64,000 nt of DNA from Lyophyllum atratum (GCA_014905825.1 JACGCN010000073.1:62001-126000); one strand, 5' to 3'; numbered from the stretch's first letter, positions 34,730-47,531 are shown. Translations and numbers: made by a program. The notes: generated from the letters alone by a model not told the origin.

Positions 34730-37700
34730 TCATAATCCCATGATTGCCAGATTCAGCTGGTTGAGCCCCTCATCCGCTTCCCTCGCCATGACTCGAGCGA
34801 TATTATCGTCGTCTGTGGATGCAACGTACCCTAATGTTGCTTTTGCCCTTTTCATAAATCCAGCTGGGAAGGGGGATCCGCCAAAGGAAGAGTCATAGAC
34901 CTGCTTCGTAGTCTCACGGATTAACAGCGAGAGGAAGTGTAGTGCGGCGCGCCGCAGAGGGGGAAATTTGGGATTTGCGGAGGTGGGCTCAGATTCCATA
35001 GTGGGCGGTTGCTGTTCGCCATCCTCCGGTGTGGAGGGCTTGAATTTGGCTGGTACCGTTTCGATTTGTAAAATATCGATCATAGCTTCCGCGAGATCTG
35101 CCGTATACGGCAACATGGCTAATGGGCTTGTGCTTTCGCAGTCTGCCAAGAGCGAGAGAGACGAAGTGCGCAAGGCGGTGGGAATGTGCCGCAACCTCAG
35201 AATGTTGAACAGCGGGGGAACCAGGATATCCACTTGACATTAAATGAGCATTGATGAGAACCAAAGAAAAAGACATTGTTTTTACCATAAATACCCAATG
35301 TCTCGCCGCATCTTCGTATCACTGCAGCTAAAGCCTCTCCGACACGGGTCCTTGTATCCAATTCTCTTCGTGTCATGTTTAGAGCGCCAGGGCCATCTAA
35401 ACCGTCGACGTATTCCTTCACCAGGCCTCTCAGGACCTCCTTACCAAACGTGTCGACCATCGCCGCGAGACCCTGAACGGCATTCAAGAACACATACGAA
35501 TCATCGTCCTGGACGGAGTGCAGAAAAATAGAAAGTATAGCGGGCACCAAGGCACGATCAGTTAGTTTGGGATCAGTCGAGTCGCCCGAGGCTGGCGTAA
35601 CCAGTTGTCGGAGAAGGAGCAGCCCATGTGCACGGACAGGAAGGATTGGGTCCTGAAGGAGCTTGAGAGCTTTTTGATAGACGTCTTGGGCACTTTCTTC
35701 ATTCTCGCCACCCGACCTCGATTTGCCTCGGGAAGGGGTAGACGCCAGGCGTGCAGTCATCACCATTTTGGCTTCCCGGGCTAGAGGTCGCAGTGTCTCT
35801 GAGCCCTCGCGTGCCAGGGGTTCAAGAAGGGAGAAAATATCATTCAGCACCGGAGCCGTGCGGGCTGACAGGTCCTCGTTGGCTAGCGCGCGTAAGTTAA
35901 CATTCGACGAAGAAGCAGTGTTGTACACATACCTTCGAGGATCGAAAGCAACAGATTGACTGAAGTTTCAATCATCTCTTCATCATCAGTGATTATACCT
36001 GCGCCTGGCGTGTCGTCGTCGCTATCTCCTTCGTCGAAGAGCTCATCATCCTGGTCTGGATATAATCGCAAGTTGTCCATTGCCTTCTTGTCATGATGCC
36101 GTCGATCGGTCCTGCTAGGTGAAGGTGTTTTGGGCTCCAGAACATGCTTCACAAAGTACAGTAGGTGTGTCGGCTTGCAGAGTATGTTCGCCGAGGACTT
36201 TCCTTCCGTCAGTTGTGCCTGCATCTGCATAATAATTTGCAGATAAAGAAGTGTCCTAGGAACCAGTATTACTCAAGGTGATGAAAGCTCAAGGCGAGTA
36301 ATTTAACCTTGTAGGATCCTCTTCTTTGGATTTATGGTCACGATATGCTTCCAGCAGTTTCACAAATAATTCGGATGAAATGTCGGCACGGTCGATTGTT
36401 TTTAGGAACCGAACATAGTGGGCTGGATCTGGATATAAACCGAGGATGTTGGTGTCCACGTCGTAGTCTTCGTCGTCGGCCTTGACGTCCTCGGGTGTTA
36501 GGAGAGACAGGGAAGGATGTTTGTCCGATCTATTTAACGCTTATCTGAGCAACCTAGACAGACAAAACTGACAGAACTCACAATTTAGCTCTGCTGATAT
36601 TGCCTTCAAAGTCCACCGACCAGCCTTGTTCATCGGATTCTGATATCGACCACAATATATCGACGCCGTCCGAAGTGCCAATGATTTTTGCCCATGTTAC
36701 CAACAGGCCGCGTAGAGATTCCCTCAGACTCGGATCTGTAGTTTTCACTGTGTCCATGTGATAGAGAAGAGAATACAGTGTCGGTGTCATAGGCGAAAGC
36801 AAAGCAGAGATTAGTGTTGGCGATGGATCCGCATTGGAAACGAGTGTCAGCAACGTAGAGAGCGCCACGGAAGGAGTGGGGAGGGACGGTAGATTAGACG
36901 TGGAAGGTCCTAGGTCGCTCGCTTCTTCGGGGACGCTTAAAAGGGGACGATGGAGGATAGATAATGTAATGCTGGAGATTAAATCCTGATGAGGCGACGA
37001 GCCGTCCGTCGACAACATACGTGAGATGACATAGGCTGCTGCGCGTTTGTTAGTCGCAGATTCTTGAGGCAGTAGCAATTGTATGATCTTTGGAATGATG
37101 TCACCGAAATAGTCCTAAGGGGCGAATGAGTTTCTCTCTGCAAGGTGTTAGGTATAGAGACTCACCTCAGGCTTCACATTAGCTGGCACAGTCATAAAAA
37201 CGCGAGCAACATGTTGAAGTTTGTCTACAGTAAGATCGTCGGCCGCACTCTCGTCTTCGCCAAAAACGGCGGCGCAAAGACCACGGACACCCTGTGGTCT
37301 TAATAGTTGTTGACCGAGCATAGAAACACATAGCTTGCGGACGTATGGCAGTGGAGGCGGAGTGGACGATATTATGCCACCTAAGGCAGTGATGGTTCGA
37401 AGAGGGGAAAGACTAAATTGCATATATCAGAAAGGCGAGAAGGATATACCATGTATATGCGTACAGGTTCAAAAAGCGAACTGTCATAGGTCGGGCATCA
37501 TCCAAAACGGGGCGCACATCGGAAGCAAGGGACTTTGGAAGCCATCCCAAGGCGATGGACGGTTTAAGAAGATCCATTGCATGTCTCTCAAGGATTGTGG
37601 TGGTGATCAAAGTTTGTGGTATTCGACCTGATGCACCATCAGGGAACACCAGGTGAAGCAAGTCGGACGTCATGGAAAAGAGTAACGTATGATCGTCTGA

Positions 37701-38105
37701 GGTCGTAGTCAAATCAATGATCCTCGGTTCTCCACGTACAAGAGGTTTGTCTGGCCATGCAAGTATGACGCGGCCAAAGAGCGGATCGACTCCCCATTTG
37801 AAAACAATGGACAGTAGAGTGCGGAGTCCAGCTAGATCTCGAGTACCAATCAAAGGGGGCTGGTCGGCGCCCGGTTTTTCTTCTACTCCGATAATCCGTT
37901 GAATCCTTCTGACAACCGAAAGAGCTTCCCTTGCGGTGGTGAGCTGAACGTCTTTCAGGGATAAGGTATCTGAAATGTCTCCAGAACCCAGACTTGCATA
38001 GTAGCGGGATAGGCGGGCTAGCAAAGCAGATTTTAGATCAGAAGCGGTGCCGGTAGAGTCTATGAGATAAGCGCCGTCGGACAGGGCAGCCTGTAACTCG
38101 CTCAT
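34730..38105 (-). CDS. RNA polymerase II assembly factor Rtp1 / TANGO6 homologue
   Basis: HEAT-repeat protein involved in assembly and nuclear import of RNA polymerase II in yeast. The minus-strand start at 38105 gives MSELQAALSDGAYLIDSTGT. Helical repeats run throughout: LAGLRTLLSIVFKWGVDPLF, LPYVRKLCVSMLGQQLLRPQ. An acidic patch (YPDQDDELFDEGDSDDD) precedes the conserved Rtp1 C-terminal domains, seen as LLQDPILPVRAHGLLLLRQL, DDSYVFLNAVQGLAAMVDTF and VGEALAAVIRRCGETLGIYG. The end is ADEGLNQLNLAIMGL. There are about nine short introns and roughly 1,000 residues. The block around PVRAHGLLLLRQLV is the strongest identifier; the middle of the protein is poorly conserved. Confidence 0.85.
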
Positions 38106-38282
38106 GGAAGCAGAACTCGGAGTTGAGTCGCATGACGTCAGTGATTAGCTCAGCTGGAAGTGCCGACTGACAGTGACATGTGATTGTCTAACGTCGCTCG
38201 TTACAACCGAAGGCCAGAGCTAATATTGAGAAATTTCGAAATGGCTTGACAACTTGCTCTCTACCACATCCTTACACCCACC
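38106..38282. promoter_or_regulatory. Bidirectional promoter with a perfect CRE palindrome
   Basis: The start codons of RTP1 and the peroxisomal carrier are 177 bp apart. A palindromic TGACGTCA (CRE/ATF site, bZIP target) is at 38133-38140, close to the RTP1 start. Site presence is direct; use is inference. Confidence 0.5.
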
Positions 38283-39620
38283 ATGAGCGACTCGGTCATC
38301 CACTCCATCGCAGGTGCCGCGGGCGGGATCGTTGCAATGACCGCGACCTAGTAAGCCTTCTCCACGCGTTTGCCGCCGATCTAGTCTAATCGTCATGTTA
38401 CTCTCCCAGCCCTCTTATATTTCTTTCTACCCGTGCAGCAGTCGAAACGAAAAGCGAGCATAAAGTAGGTTCTATGCTTCACCCGCGCTCACTTTAGCTG
38501 ATCAACTTGAATAAGTCTTTCTATCAAGCTGTCGTTGATATAGTCAAGCGCGAGGGTGTATTAGGGCTCTACAGCGGTCTGAGTTCTAGTTTGTTGGGCA
38601 TTGCTGTCACAAATGGGTGCGACAGCCATGAGAGTATATTCTGAGAGTTGACTGACGCCCCTGTTCGCGCCGCAGCGTATATTACTACTTTTACGAACGC
38701 TCTCGTGGAACCATTCTCAAGTCCCGGACAGGCGGCAAAGGATTGACAACCTTCGAATCAATTCTGACGGGAATAATAGCAGGTTCGTGTAACAGCTATT
38801 CATACTAGCTCGACCTTACGCAGATCCCCCCCAAGGTTCTGCAACTACAATTCTCAGTAACCCGATCTGGGTAGTACAAACCTCTCAAGCGGTCCGCACA
38901 CTGAAGGAGTCCAGTCCTGATTCTCATGACGAGGTCACAGTGAAGAAACTCGGCTTTGTAGAGACTATCAAGCATATTCTCGCCAAGGATGGCATCCAGT
39001 GAGTTCATATCAATAGTCCTCTCGTAAAGAGACCTTACCACTCCTCCCTTTTGAGAGCATTCTGGCGCGGAATAGGTCCAGCTTTGGTCCTCGTTATCAA
39101 CCCGGTTCTTCAGTATACTGTGTTCGAACAGTTGAAGAACCTTCTAATCGCAAGCCGTACTCACAAGCTCAGAGCAGCTGGAGCCGTCGGGACCGCCGTC
39201 GCAGTCCTTTCTGACTGGGATTTTTTCCTATTAGGTGCCCTGTCGAAACTTGGTACGATCACTTGTATGTCGTCATAACGAAGAGAATTAATCTTCTCTC
39301 AGTGGCGACTGGTACAACGTACCCGTACATGTGAGTACATCTTCGCGCTCCTTCACCATCTCCATCCTGAGGAAAACATCAGTGTTATGAAGAGTCGACT
39401 CCACGCGGGCCAGGCCAGCGCTCTCAAGTATAAATCATCGCTCGACGGGATGCTCACCATCCTGAAAGAAGAAGGCATTGGAGGACTATACAAAGGGGTC
39501 GGCAGCAAGCTTGTGCAGAGTGTACTCACAGCCGCCATCCTATTTGCAGGACAGAGGCGTATATTTGAAATGACTAAGAAGGTACTTACGAGTTACTTCC
39601 AGAGAAATCACCGACACTGA
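38283..39620 (+). CDS. Peroxisomal adenine nucleotide carrier (Ant1/PMP47/SLC25A17 family)
   Basis: Six-helix mitochondrial-carrier-family protein that exchanges adenine nucleotides across the peroxisomal membrane, feeding ATP to fatty acid activation. Three repeats are visible: SIAGAAGGIVAMTATYPLIF with LSTRAAVETK (PMP47-type repeat 1), ILSNPIWVVQTSQAV (repeat 2) and ATGTTYPYIVMKSRLHAGQA (repeat 3). The NPIWVV and TYPYIVMKSR forms are typical of this peroxisomal subgroup rather than of mitochondrial carriers. LGLYSGLSSSLLGIAVTNG and GLYKGVGSKLVQSVLTAAI are the matrix-helix segments. There are about eight exons. The protein ends FQRNHRH. Confidence 0.88.
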
Positions 39621-39818
39621 CAGATGCATTACAGGCCATGCATCCCGCTACGAAATAAAGACTCTACTTCATCAGCAGCTGATCATCACACTAATAATAC
39701 CCTATATATACATACACTGACAGGTCCAGGGAATTGGGCACTAGATGATAGAACATGGATTCCAATAATCATTGTTTATCCTTGGGAAAAAACTAATTAC
39801 ATATCCTGTCACCGATGA

Positions 39819-42800
39819 TTACGCTTTGCTGGCTTTCAGCTGTGCTAGCAGAGCCTTCATCTCATCGACATCCTTCTTTAACCCATTGCCACTACCCCCA
39901 GCGTCGGCCTTCCCGCCTCCTATGTATCCGCCTCCGTCGCCCGTCGTCGTCTTACCATCATCCTTCGAGAGCCACTCATCGAGTTGTGCTGTGATGGACC
40001 GAGCCTTGAGGCGGTAGTGGGTGCGTATGATGTCCTCGAAGGGCTCGGGAGGGTTCTTCAGGTTACCCAACATCTGAAACCGCTTCACGTCAGTCGATAT
40101 TGTAGAAGGATGAAAAGCGAATACTTACCGCAGTCTTAACGACCATGCGGCGTACATTGGCGGAGTCTGTAGTACATCATGAGCATTGCAGGTTCAGCGG
40201 AGGGTAGAGCCAGGCGTACATGCGTGAGATTGGGGCGTGCCCGCACTTTGAGCCCATCCAGGTTCGTTCAAATACGGCTCATCGCAGAGGATCATGGATT
40301 GGATGGAAATCAGGACCTATCCAAAGATAAAAGAGGGCTATCTCGCGGATGGTGCTGAAGACCATACCTGGAGCAGTGTGGACCTTCCAGAGACCCAACC
40401 AGGTCCAGTCCACGTTCCCAGTAAAGATAGGCAGACTTTGCCATCCTGTCTTTCCGCTCAGTGTGTTGCCGGAAAGACTAGCATGTCATCTTACGGCATA
40501 GAGGTTTGGATTAAAGCGGTACTTCCCGCCGTTTGTCTAGTTGTAAAAAGTATCAGTAGTCGGTAAGTCAGGTTTGAGGGCGAGCGTACTGTCATGTACT
40601 TGACACTGGGTGGCGATTGATTATAGCTCGGCCCCAGGAATATATCAAAGAGGTAACTGAGTAGCAGATGAGCGACAGTGGCTAAGGATGAATTCAAGCA
40701 TACCATCCATTGTAATAGCTAAACCAATGATCAATACAGTTCATCCGAAGATTTCGAAATATAACTTACGGAGTACCCTCCGGGCCCGTGATCAAAGCCT
40801 TAATGACATCGACGCGAGTTTCATCAACCCGCAGGAAGATCGACGAGTTCCAAGCTACCGGAAGGTTGGTGGTGAGAATGGCCAGCTGTTTTATCACATT
40901 GGCGATCTGCGCCACGCTATTATACGAGACCTCTCACCTCCTTGGCAATGGCAAGGGATCGCTTCGGGATATCTGAGTGGGCAAGCATACGAGCTTCGTT
41001 GTTGTAATAAAACTTGAAGTGGGGTGTGGTGTTCTCCTCCTCGCCGGTCTTCTCCGCAGGTAGGGTGAGATCGCAATACTCGAATCTCACTCGCGTAGCC
41101 CACTCCATGTATGCTTTCTGAGCGCTTTCTTCTGTCGCACCGGCATCGACACGGATAGGAGCTGATGATGACGTGAAGAGTTTCGGAAGTGAGGCGTGGA
41201 GGCGATCGACAAAAGCATCTCCCTTCGTGTCGCGTAACGACCGGTCAATCGCGTTTGCGGTGGCTAAGATCCGTTGGCAGAAATCAAGTAACTTTTGGTT
41301 TTCATCGGAAACTTCTACTGGCTGCTCTTTCGCTTTGCCCTTGCTGTCGACGGTCATACGCTTCTGTTCCTCTGTCAGCTCCTCCTGGGGAGCTTCTTGA
41401 GGTTTAACGCCCTCCAGACCTTTCAAAGCGGCTTGTGCTTGGATGGCAATGGCCTCTAACAACTCGCGAGGACCAGAACTCCCTTCATAAACAATGGTAC
41501 GTTCGCGGATACCAAGGTTGGGGTTGGCCGCAGACTTCTTTACCGTGACGCCCTTCACGGACACTACGACCATGATGGGCATTGCCATCATGCTGGCTAG
41601 CGCTTCGTGGTTTGAAATTGTCTACAACAAGCAGGGGATGTAAGAGGGAGAGGTAGCTGGAAAGTAAAATTATCTACCTCGAGCCAGTGCAACAGTTCGA
41701 AGTATAGGATCGCGCGGTCCGACATATCAGCAAGGGAGTCATTCCGTAAGAGCGCGCTGCAGATGTAGTTGAACCGTCTTCGTAGATGAGCCAAGGCGGT
41801 CGGATGCACTAGATAGTCGCTTGTCTGGCCGCCCCCTTCACGGTGAAGGTTAGGCAGATAGACACGGATGGAAGAGAGAAGGTTTCCAATCTTCTCGTCC
41901 TTGGCATGCTGTAATGCTTGCGCTTCCAATTGTCCCGTGTTCTAAACAAAGTGAGGTCGTGACCAAACTACAACCACTACCAGAACTTACATCCTCTTTC
42001 TGATCACCAGCGTATCCGATCCCACCCTTCTTCTTGCCGCCTGCTTGTACGCCTGCATAATATACGCCGTCGTCGTCATCAACATCAGGGGTAGAGGCAG
42101 TCTTTCGACGTTTGGGAGTCCTCGAACTATGTTCCTTGCTCTCTTGAGGTTCTTGAATCTGTTCGATGAATAGTTGTTCGAGCATAGAAAGGCCCACTCC
42201 AAGGATGACACCTTGCAGATTCGAACAATGGAATAGAGGATCGTCGTCGGTGGCAGCTGTGGGGCGTTTTACTTTATCAGTAGAAACAGATTCTCCGCAT
42301 GCCAAGCAGAATTCGGAACTACAGCTCTTGCAAGTGTGTCGAACGATCTTTCGCAATTGTTGGGTATATGTTGAAAAGCTGGACTACGCGCCATAGTCAA
42401 TAATCAGCGAGGCTGGCATGAAGCTAGATAAACCCACATAGATCGCGAAGAAATCACTCTTCTTCCGCTTCACCGACGTCCCACAGCCAAGAGGACATGG
42501 GCATTCTCCGTCGCTCAGTTGGGAATAGAGACTAAAGAGGAAGCTCTGCTCGCCGCCCTCAGGGCATCCTTTCATCCACTGTCCCTGGGTCATGAGCTTC
42601 ACTCGCTCATTGACTCCGAGGATGTCTACGACTTCAGGTTGTTCTTCAACCTCAATAACCTCTTCTCTTCGATCCTTAGAGAAGAATATACCTGGGGAAC
42701 AGTCAGTCCCGGTCCGAGACTTGGGTACCGCGATTGGTTCGTACCAGAATATGGATCCACATCTGCAACACCCTGACCTCCACCCGCCCTGGTCTCGTAA

Positions 42801-43251
42801 TCGGAATCGTAGTCAATGTAGTCTCCTTCTGTGATCAGTTTGTTAGGTTTGGCTGGAATATCATTAAAGAGCCAGTACCATCGTCATCCTCTTCATCGAG
42901 GCCACCATCGGAATCGATCTCCTCGTCTTCATCGGGGGTCTACATGTTGGACGTGGATATTGGCTAAGTCGTCAGACCCTAAAGGCAGATACACTTACCG
43001 CAGGCCGGGCTCTTCGCTTGAGCTCGCTACTTGACGCCATCGGCTCATCATCATCGTCCTTTATATGATCAAACGCGCCTTCGAAGAACCTCTCAGCCGC
43101 TTGCATAACATCGCCGTACTGACGAAGGGCTGCGCGAGCTTGAGCAGGAGTCGCGCCCTTGATACTCGCGTGACATTCAGACACTCGCCCACTATAGGAT
43201 TCGACGAGCGCAACTCACCATCTCTACTAGCTGCTGAACTTCTGCCTGCAT
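39819..43251 (-). CDS. Large UBA - zinc-binding - E2 (UBC) protein
   Basis: Minus strand from MQAEVQQLVEM. After the first intron, GATPAQARAALRQYGDVMQA forms a UBA-like domain. Acidic linkers follow (DEDEEIDSDGGLDEEDDD). Two Cys-rich pieces come next: GECPCPLGCGTSVKRKKSDF and HTCKSCSSEFCLACGE with a later FHC, resembling parts of an IBR/RBR zinc module. A long helical middle leads to a C-terminal E2 domain: IFLGPSYNQSPPSVKYMT, KYRFNPN, DGKVCLSLLGTWTGPGW with the presumed catalytic Cys, STLLQVLISIQSMILCDEPY and NEPGWAQSAGTP. The E2 is of the large UBE2O/BIRC6-like type. The protein has about 900 residues and many introns. It may join E3-like and E2 functions in one chain. The substrate is unknown, and the exon model between 42300 and 43000 is uncertain. 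Confidence 0.78.
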
Positions 43252-43793
43252 GATGAAAGAATTGTATGGGAAATCGCAGGCGCCTGGTGTGGCTACAATT
43301 GTCCAAATGTCGTCGCTCAAGGTGGCAGGTGCCAACCAGGGTGCAACTTATGTAAAGACACAAGTCACAAAAGCGCCCAACAGGTGTCTTAATTACATAC
43401 AATTCTTGGCAATCTTTGCAAGGTGCACGGAGCTCGAGGCTGCAACCAAAAGCGCCGGTTAGATGCCAGGCATGTAGAAGGGATGCACAACAGAGGAATA
43501 AATACTGTAGCTATATATATAACACACAAACGCCCAGCAAACCGATAAAAAGGGTTAGATAACTTGCAAGCAAGTGAACATACGTGGCGGCTAGAAGGTG
43601 AATAAGAATAAGAAAGCCTTAAAGTTCGGTAAGTAGGTCGTGAAGCAAACAAAATGAAGGGAGGTGCGGTTCAAGCATTGTACTTGAACGCTTCTGTTGT
43701 ACACACACATCGATACATATCCCGCGGATTTGTTCCAGCCCGAAATGGGACACGAGGTAAGCAAATCAGGCAGCTTCAGTGATATACAGACAA
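43252..43793. other. Intergenic: hybrid E2 promoter and Opy2 3' region
   Basis: AT-rich non-coding stretch between two minus-strand genes. No gene or distinct motif is recognised. Confidence 0.35.
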
Positions 43794-45801
43794 TCAACTC
43801 TTCCGACTCTGAGGCATTGGGACCTGGACACTCTCTCGGTCAAATCCTAATGGGTAGGAAGAGAGGTCACTCGTGAGCGCGAGAGTGTCCAAGCTTGCTC
43901 GCTGACGATTGTGAAAAGAAGGGGGAGGCGGCGCTGGACCGTCCCCAGAGTCGATCTGGAAGGGGAACGACCCAAGCCCCGACGACGCTGTCGAGAATTG
44001 AGACGCTGTGGATAAGCCAAGCGTCCGCCGATCGGGAGGCGGAGGAAGGGCAGACGCTTCGGTAGCATCAGCATGTAGCTTCTCTGTGAATGCTTGCTGC
44101 GCTAGCGGTGAAGGGGGCGCAATATTGATCGTATGCTGGGCCCCAAGGGGCGAAGGAGGCCCACCGCTGAAGGACTGCTTGCCTAATGGTGAGACTGGAG
44201 GGGATCTGATGGGTCTGTTCGAGATGGGAGAAGGAGGCACGAAGGGGAAGGATTCCAGGATCGAGTCTGCATGCGTAGAAGCGGCAGACATGGCAGATGA
44301 GCTCGACACTCGACGGCTCGGCTCTGGTCCCTGAGTTTGCGCCTGCGCTTGGGCAAGGGCTCTCTGCTGCTGATCCTGCAGATGGCCGGGGTTCGACGAA
44401 GTAGGGCTGATTAGTCTACCCATGGTTGTCCTGTAAGGCGAACGCGGGATATTGTTTGGGGAAAGCTGTGAGTTTGCCATGGTATACCCGCTCAGTCCAA
44501 CTTGGACTCGCGTTGCGCTACCGATGTCGATGACAGAGCCAGCTTGTGTGCTCATGCTGGAGGGACGGCTGTTGTCCTTAGACTGGGCCCATGGCACATT
44601 TGGTGTTTCAGGAACCCAATCAGAATGGGCATCTCGGACAGCCCCCGTAGAGGAGTGCCCAAATGTGGTTGTGGTGGGGGCTGGGGATATACCATAGTCA
44701 GCGTTGATAGAGGCCTCATCACTGAAAGGATCGATAGCTTGGCTTTCATCAGCCTCCTTGAGAACATCAGCTGGCCCGAATGACGTGGATGCCAGTGGGG
44801 ACCCAACAGGCGGGCGGGAAATGGCCGGGGGCTTCAAAGCATCTGAGCCGGAAGAAAGTGAACCAGGTGCATTGATCACTTCTGCTTTGACAACGCCAAG
44901 AACCTGTCGGACTGCACCCCTAGTCGGAGTTATGATCATGGGGGCCTCGTTCAGGAAATCGCTGGAGAAGCTGGCATTGGACATATACGAGTTCCTGTTG
45001 GTGAAACCCGAGATTGTGGAGGGAGCATAGGCGGCTGGCGCGCGAACCGAATCACGCGAAACGTTGACGTGATCTAGGTTCAGGTCAGGGGAGCGGGCAG
45101 GGCGTACAGGCAGGGTGGAAGTCGCAGACAGCTGAGTATGGCTTTCGGAAGTAGGTGAAAAAGCGCGTTGAGAATCTGCTGTTACAAGAGCGATGGGTAT
45201 AACGTTGGTCCCCTCCGTTCCTGCGGTCTGAATAGATGTAGCATCATCGAAGGGATTTGTGTTTGATTGTCGTGAGGGATTATAATGAGGAGACGAGCGC
45301 TGTGACTCGGGATCGAGGTCGATGGTGGTATCGGAGGAGGTGGAGTAAACTCTGAAGGTGTTCGTTTGGGTGGGTGAAGGTGAAGGCTTTTCAGTCGGAT
45401 CAGGTCTGTTGAGCACTGTTTCGGCAGATGCTGGGATATCCTTGGGGGTCTCATGTACCGCGGCTAAACGTCTGAGGCGCATTTTCCGGCGGTACCACAG
45501 GAAGAGGGTGACCACTATCCCAACAATGATCAATGCGCCGATAATAGCGCCCGCCGTTGCACCCTTGCTGACACCGCTAGAGCCATGGCTACTGGAACCA
45601 TTCCTAGCCACGCATTTTGTTTGGCTGCATGAAAAACAATCTCTGACAGAGTACGAGTTAGCTTCAGATGCAATGGTTGCGGTGAAGGTCCACGAACCTA
45701 TTGATTTGGAAGCAGTCCTGGTTGGCAGCGCAGTTACAAGGAATGGGATCCGGGCATTTTATACAGTCCCCCTGACGAGGCAGAAGTGCTTCGATGCGCA
45801 T
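43794..45801 (-). CDS. Opy2-like membrane anchor of the HOG pathway
   Basis: Two exons. The N-terminus MRIEALLPRQGDCIKCPDPI continues with CNCAANQDCFQINR and, after the intron, DCFSCSQTKCVARNG. This is the extracellular Opy2 Cys module (CxxCP, CxC, then three more Cys). The single membrane helix is AGAIIGALIIVGIVVTLFLW followed by a basic stop-transfer YRRKMRLRR. The cytoplasmic part is about 560 residues, rich in Ser/Pro/Thr, with SPPSPLG-like repeats, ending QVPMPQSRKS. In yeast, Opy2 anchors Ste50 (and so Ste11) at the membrane for osmotic signalling. There is no classical signal peptide, as in yeast Opy2. The Ste50-binding parts cannot be placed with confidence because the tail is low-complexity. 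Confidence 0.8.
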
Positions 45802-46010
45802 AGCAAAACAAAGGCAGAAAAGAGAAAGAAAGAGCGTGGACAGAGTTAGACAGAAGAAAGACCCTGGTTCTGGCACCAGGAGAACGAAATGGAGGGGTGC
45901 GAGAGAGTGATTTCGTTTCGAAGGGACCGGGTGGGAACCTGCTTATCTAACGACTGATGCGACAAGATCATCTCGCACTTGTTTGCTTCAAATCTCCGTT
46001 CGACACCGCC

Positions 46011-47187
46011 ATGGACGACGCCGACTCCGCAATCGCTGTTTCGCATCTCACATACCGCCATACTCCCGATGCTGAGTTCTCTCTCCAAGACGTCAATCTC
46101 CATTTGCCCCGTGGCTCCCGGACCATCATCGTTGGTGCCAACGGAGGTCTGCTCAAGTTATTCTTCCAGTCCCCATCGTTGACCCTGCCTCTCAGCGGGG
46201 AAATCTACTCTTTTACAAATCTTGGCTGGCAAGAGACTTGTCAACACTGAGGGCGCTCGCATCTTTGTCAAAGGTCGTGATGTGTTCCGCGATTCGCCAC
46301 CAGGTGTAACATTTCTGGGAACGGAGTGGTCCGTGTCAAATCTCGTACTAATCAATAGCTTGCTTGAGATATAACACTCAAGCAGGGCGATGAATCCAGT
46401 TGTTCGTGGTGACATAGTTGTGTCTGCATTTCTAGATTCCGTGGGTGGTTATCGTCACAAAGAGAGGAGGGACCGACTTCTTGATATCCTTGACGTTGAT
46501 CTTGATTGGCATATGCACACTATTTCCGACGGTGAAAGGCGTCGTGTCCAGCTTTGTTTCGGCCTCATGGCCCCCTGGGATGTGTTGCTACTGGACGAGG
46601 TTCCAATTTCCAATAACCTGATGTACTCAACATCTAATGCTCCACGCTAGGTCACTGTTGACTTGGATGTCCTTGTGCGCGACGATCTACTCAAGTTCCT
46701 CAAGGCTGACAGTGAAGCGCGCGGAGCAACCATATTATGCAAGCTTCCTTCCCATTTGCTCTGCCCTCATTCTAACCCTGTACAGATGCGACACATATCT
46801 TTGATGGGCTAAACGATTTTCCAACACACGTTGGCCATATGCGCCTTGGTACCTTCCTCAAGCCTCCAGCAGCTTGGCCTATCACTTCCACTTCTCCTCT
46901 GTCATCCCAATTTGCTCTGTCAACGACCCTCTACAACGTCGCTTTGCAATGGCTGAAAGAAGACAGGGACCACCGCAGAGAACTCGAAAAGAGTGGCAGG
47001 AAGACCCGAGGCGCTCGGCGTAACCAGGTTTGTCATAAAAGGAGCTGCTCGCTATTCGAACAGTGGCTGATAAGGTTCAACAGACCATGCCATCGGATTC
47101 GGAGACATTCTACAGGAAGTACGTTCTCTTTGCGATTTGGCGAGAACACGTCCTCACGCGCAGATCAGGTATGACTATAGCCATTGA
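46011..47187 (+). CDS. Soluble ABC ATPase Caf16 (CCR4-NOT associated)
   Basis: Single nucleotide-binding domain without membrane helices. Start MDDADSAIAVSHLTYRH. Walker A is split by an intron: VGANG-AGKSTLLQILAGKR. Then FLGTEW-AMNPVVRGDIVVS, the signature ISDGERRRVQLCFGLMAP, Walker B WDVLLLDEV-TVDLDV (intron within) and the H-loop region LYATHIFDGLNDFPTHVGHM. The ATILYATH join needs a GC-AG intron at 46739-46785 (T|gcaagc, branch CTAAC). The last exon is tiny and ends FYRKYDYSH, the usual Caf16 terminus, at 47187. In yeast, Caf16 associates with Ccr4-Not and transcription regulators. It has about 285 residues and eight or nine exons. Confidence 0.87.
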
Positions 47188-47531
47188 TTCTACTTCGAAC
47201 TTATGGGTGAGCTCAACCTCTGCATTGCATCAAAACTTCGGTCTCTCGAGTATAGAATTGTTTATCTGTTATTTTACTGCGGAGTTCAACCTCCTTTCTA
47301 AATCACTCTCCCATCGTGTTGCAAAATATAATGTATTGTCTGTATTATTATACATCCATGAAAAGTTAAATCAAACACCCTGGGCCACTATGTGGTCGGA
47401 AGTGCCATGCAGCGGAGTTTTAAATCGAGCAAAATGTTGGACTGCACCAAACCAAGCCTTAGCTCATAATATTCTTATGCTCTCGACATCGTCCACTTCG
47501 ACTCCGCCGTGACCGCTGACTGCACTCGAAC
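47188..47531. other. Intergenic, no gene seen
   Basis: It lies between CAF16 and the Air-like gene in the same direction. An open frame continues from CAF16 but belongs to its read-through 3' region. Confidence 0.35.

Noticed and set aside
45802..45876. Upstream extension of the Opy2-like protein with a hydrophobic signal peptide
   Set aside because: The upstream frame has a hydrophobic stretch but no ATG; it would need a GTG start. Opy2 proteins do not need a classical signal peptide.
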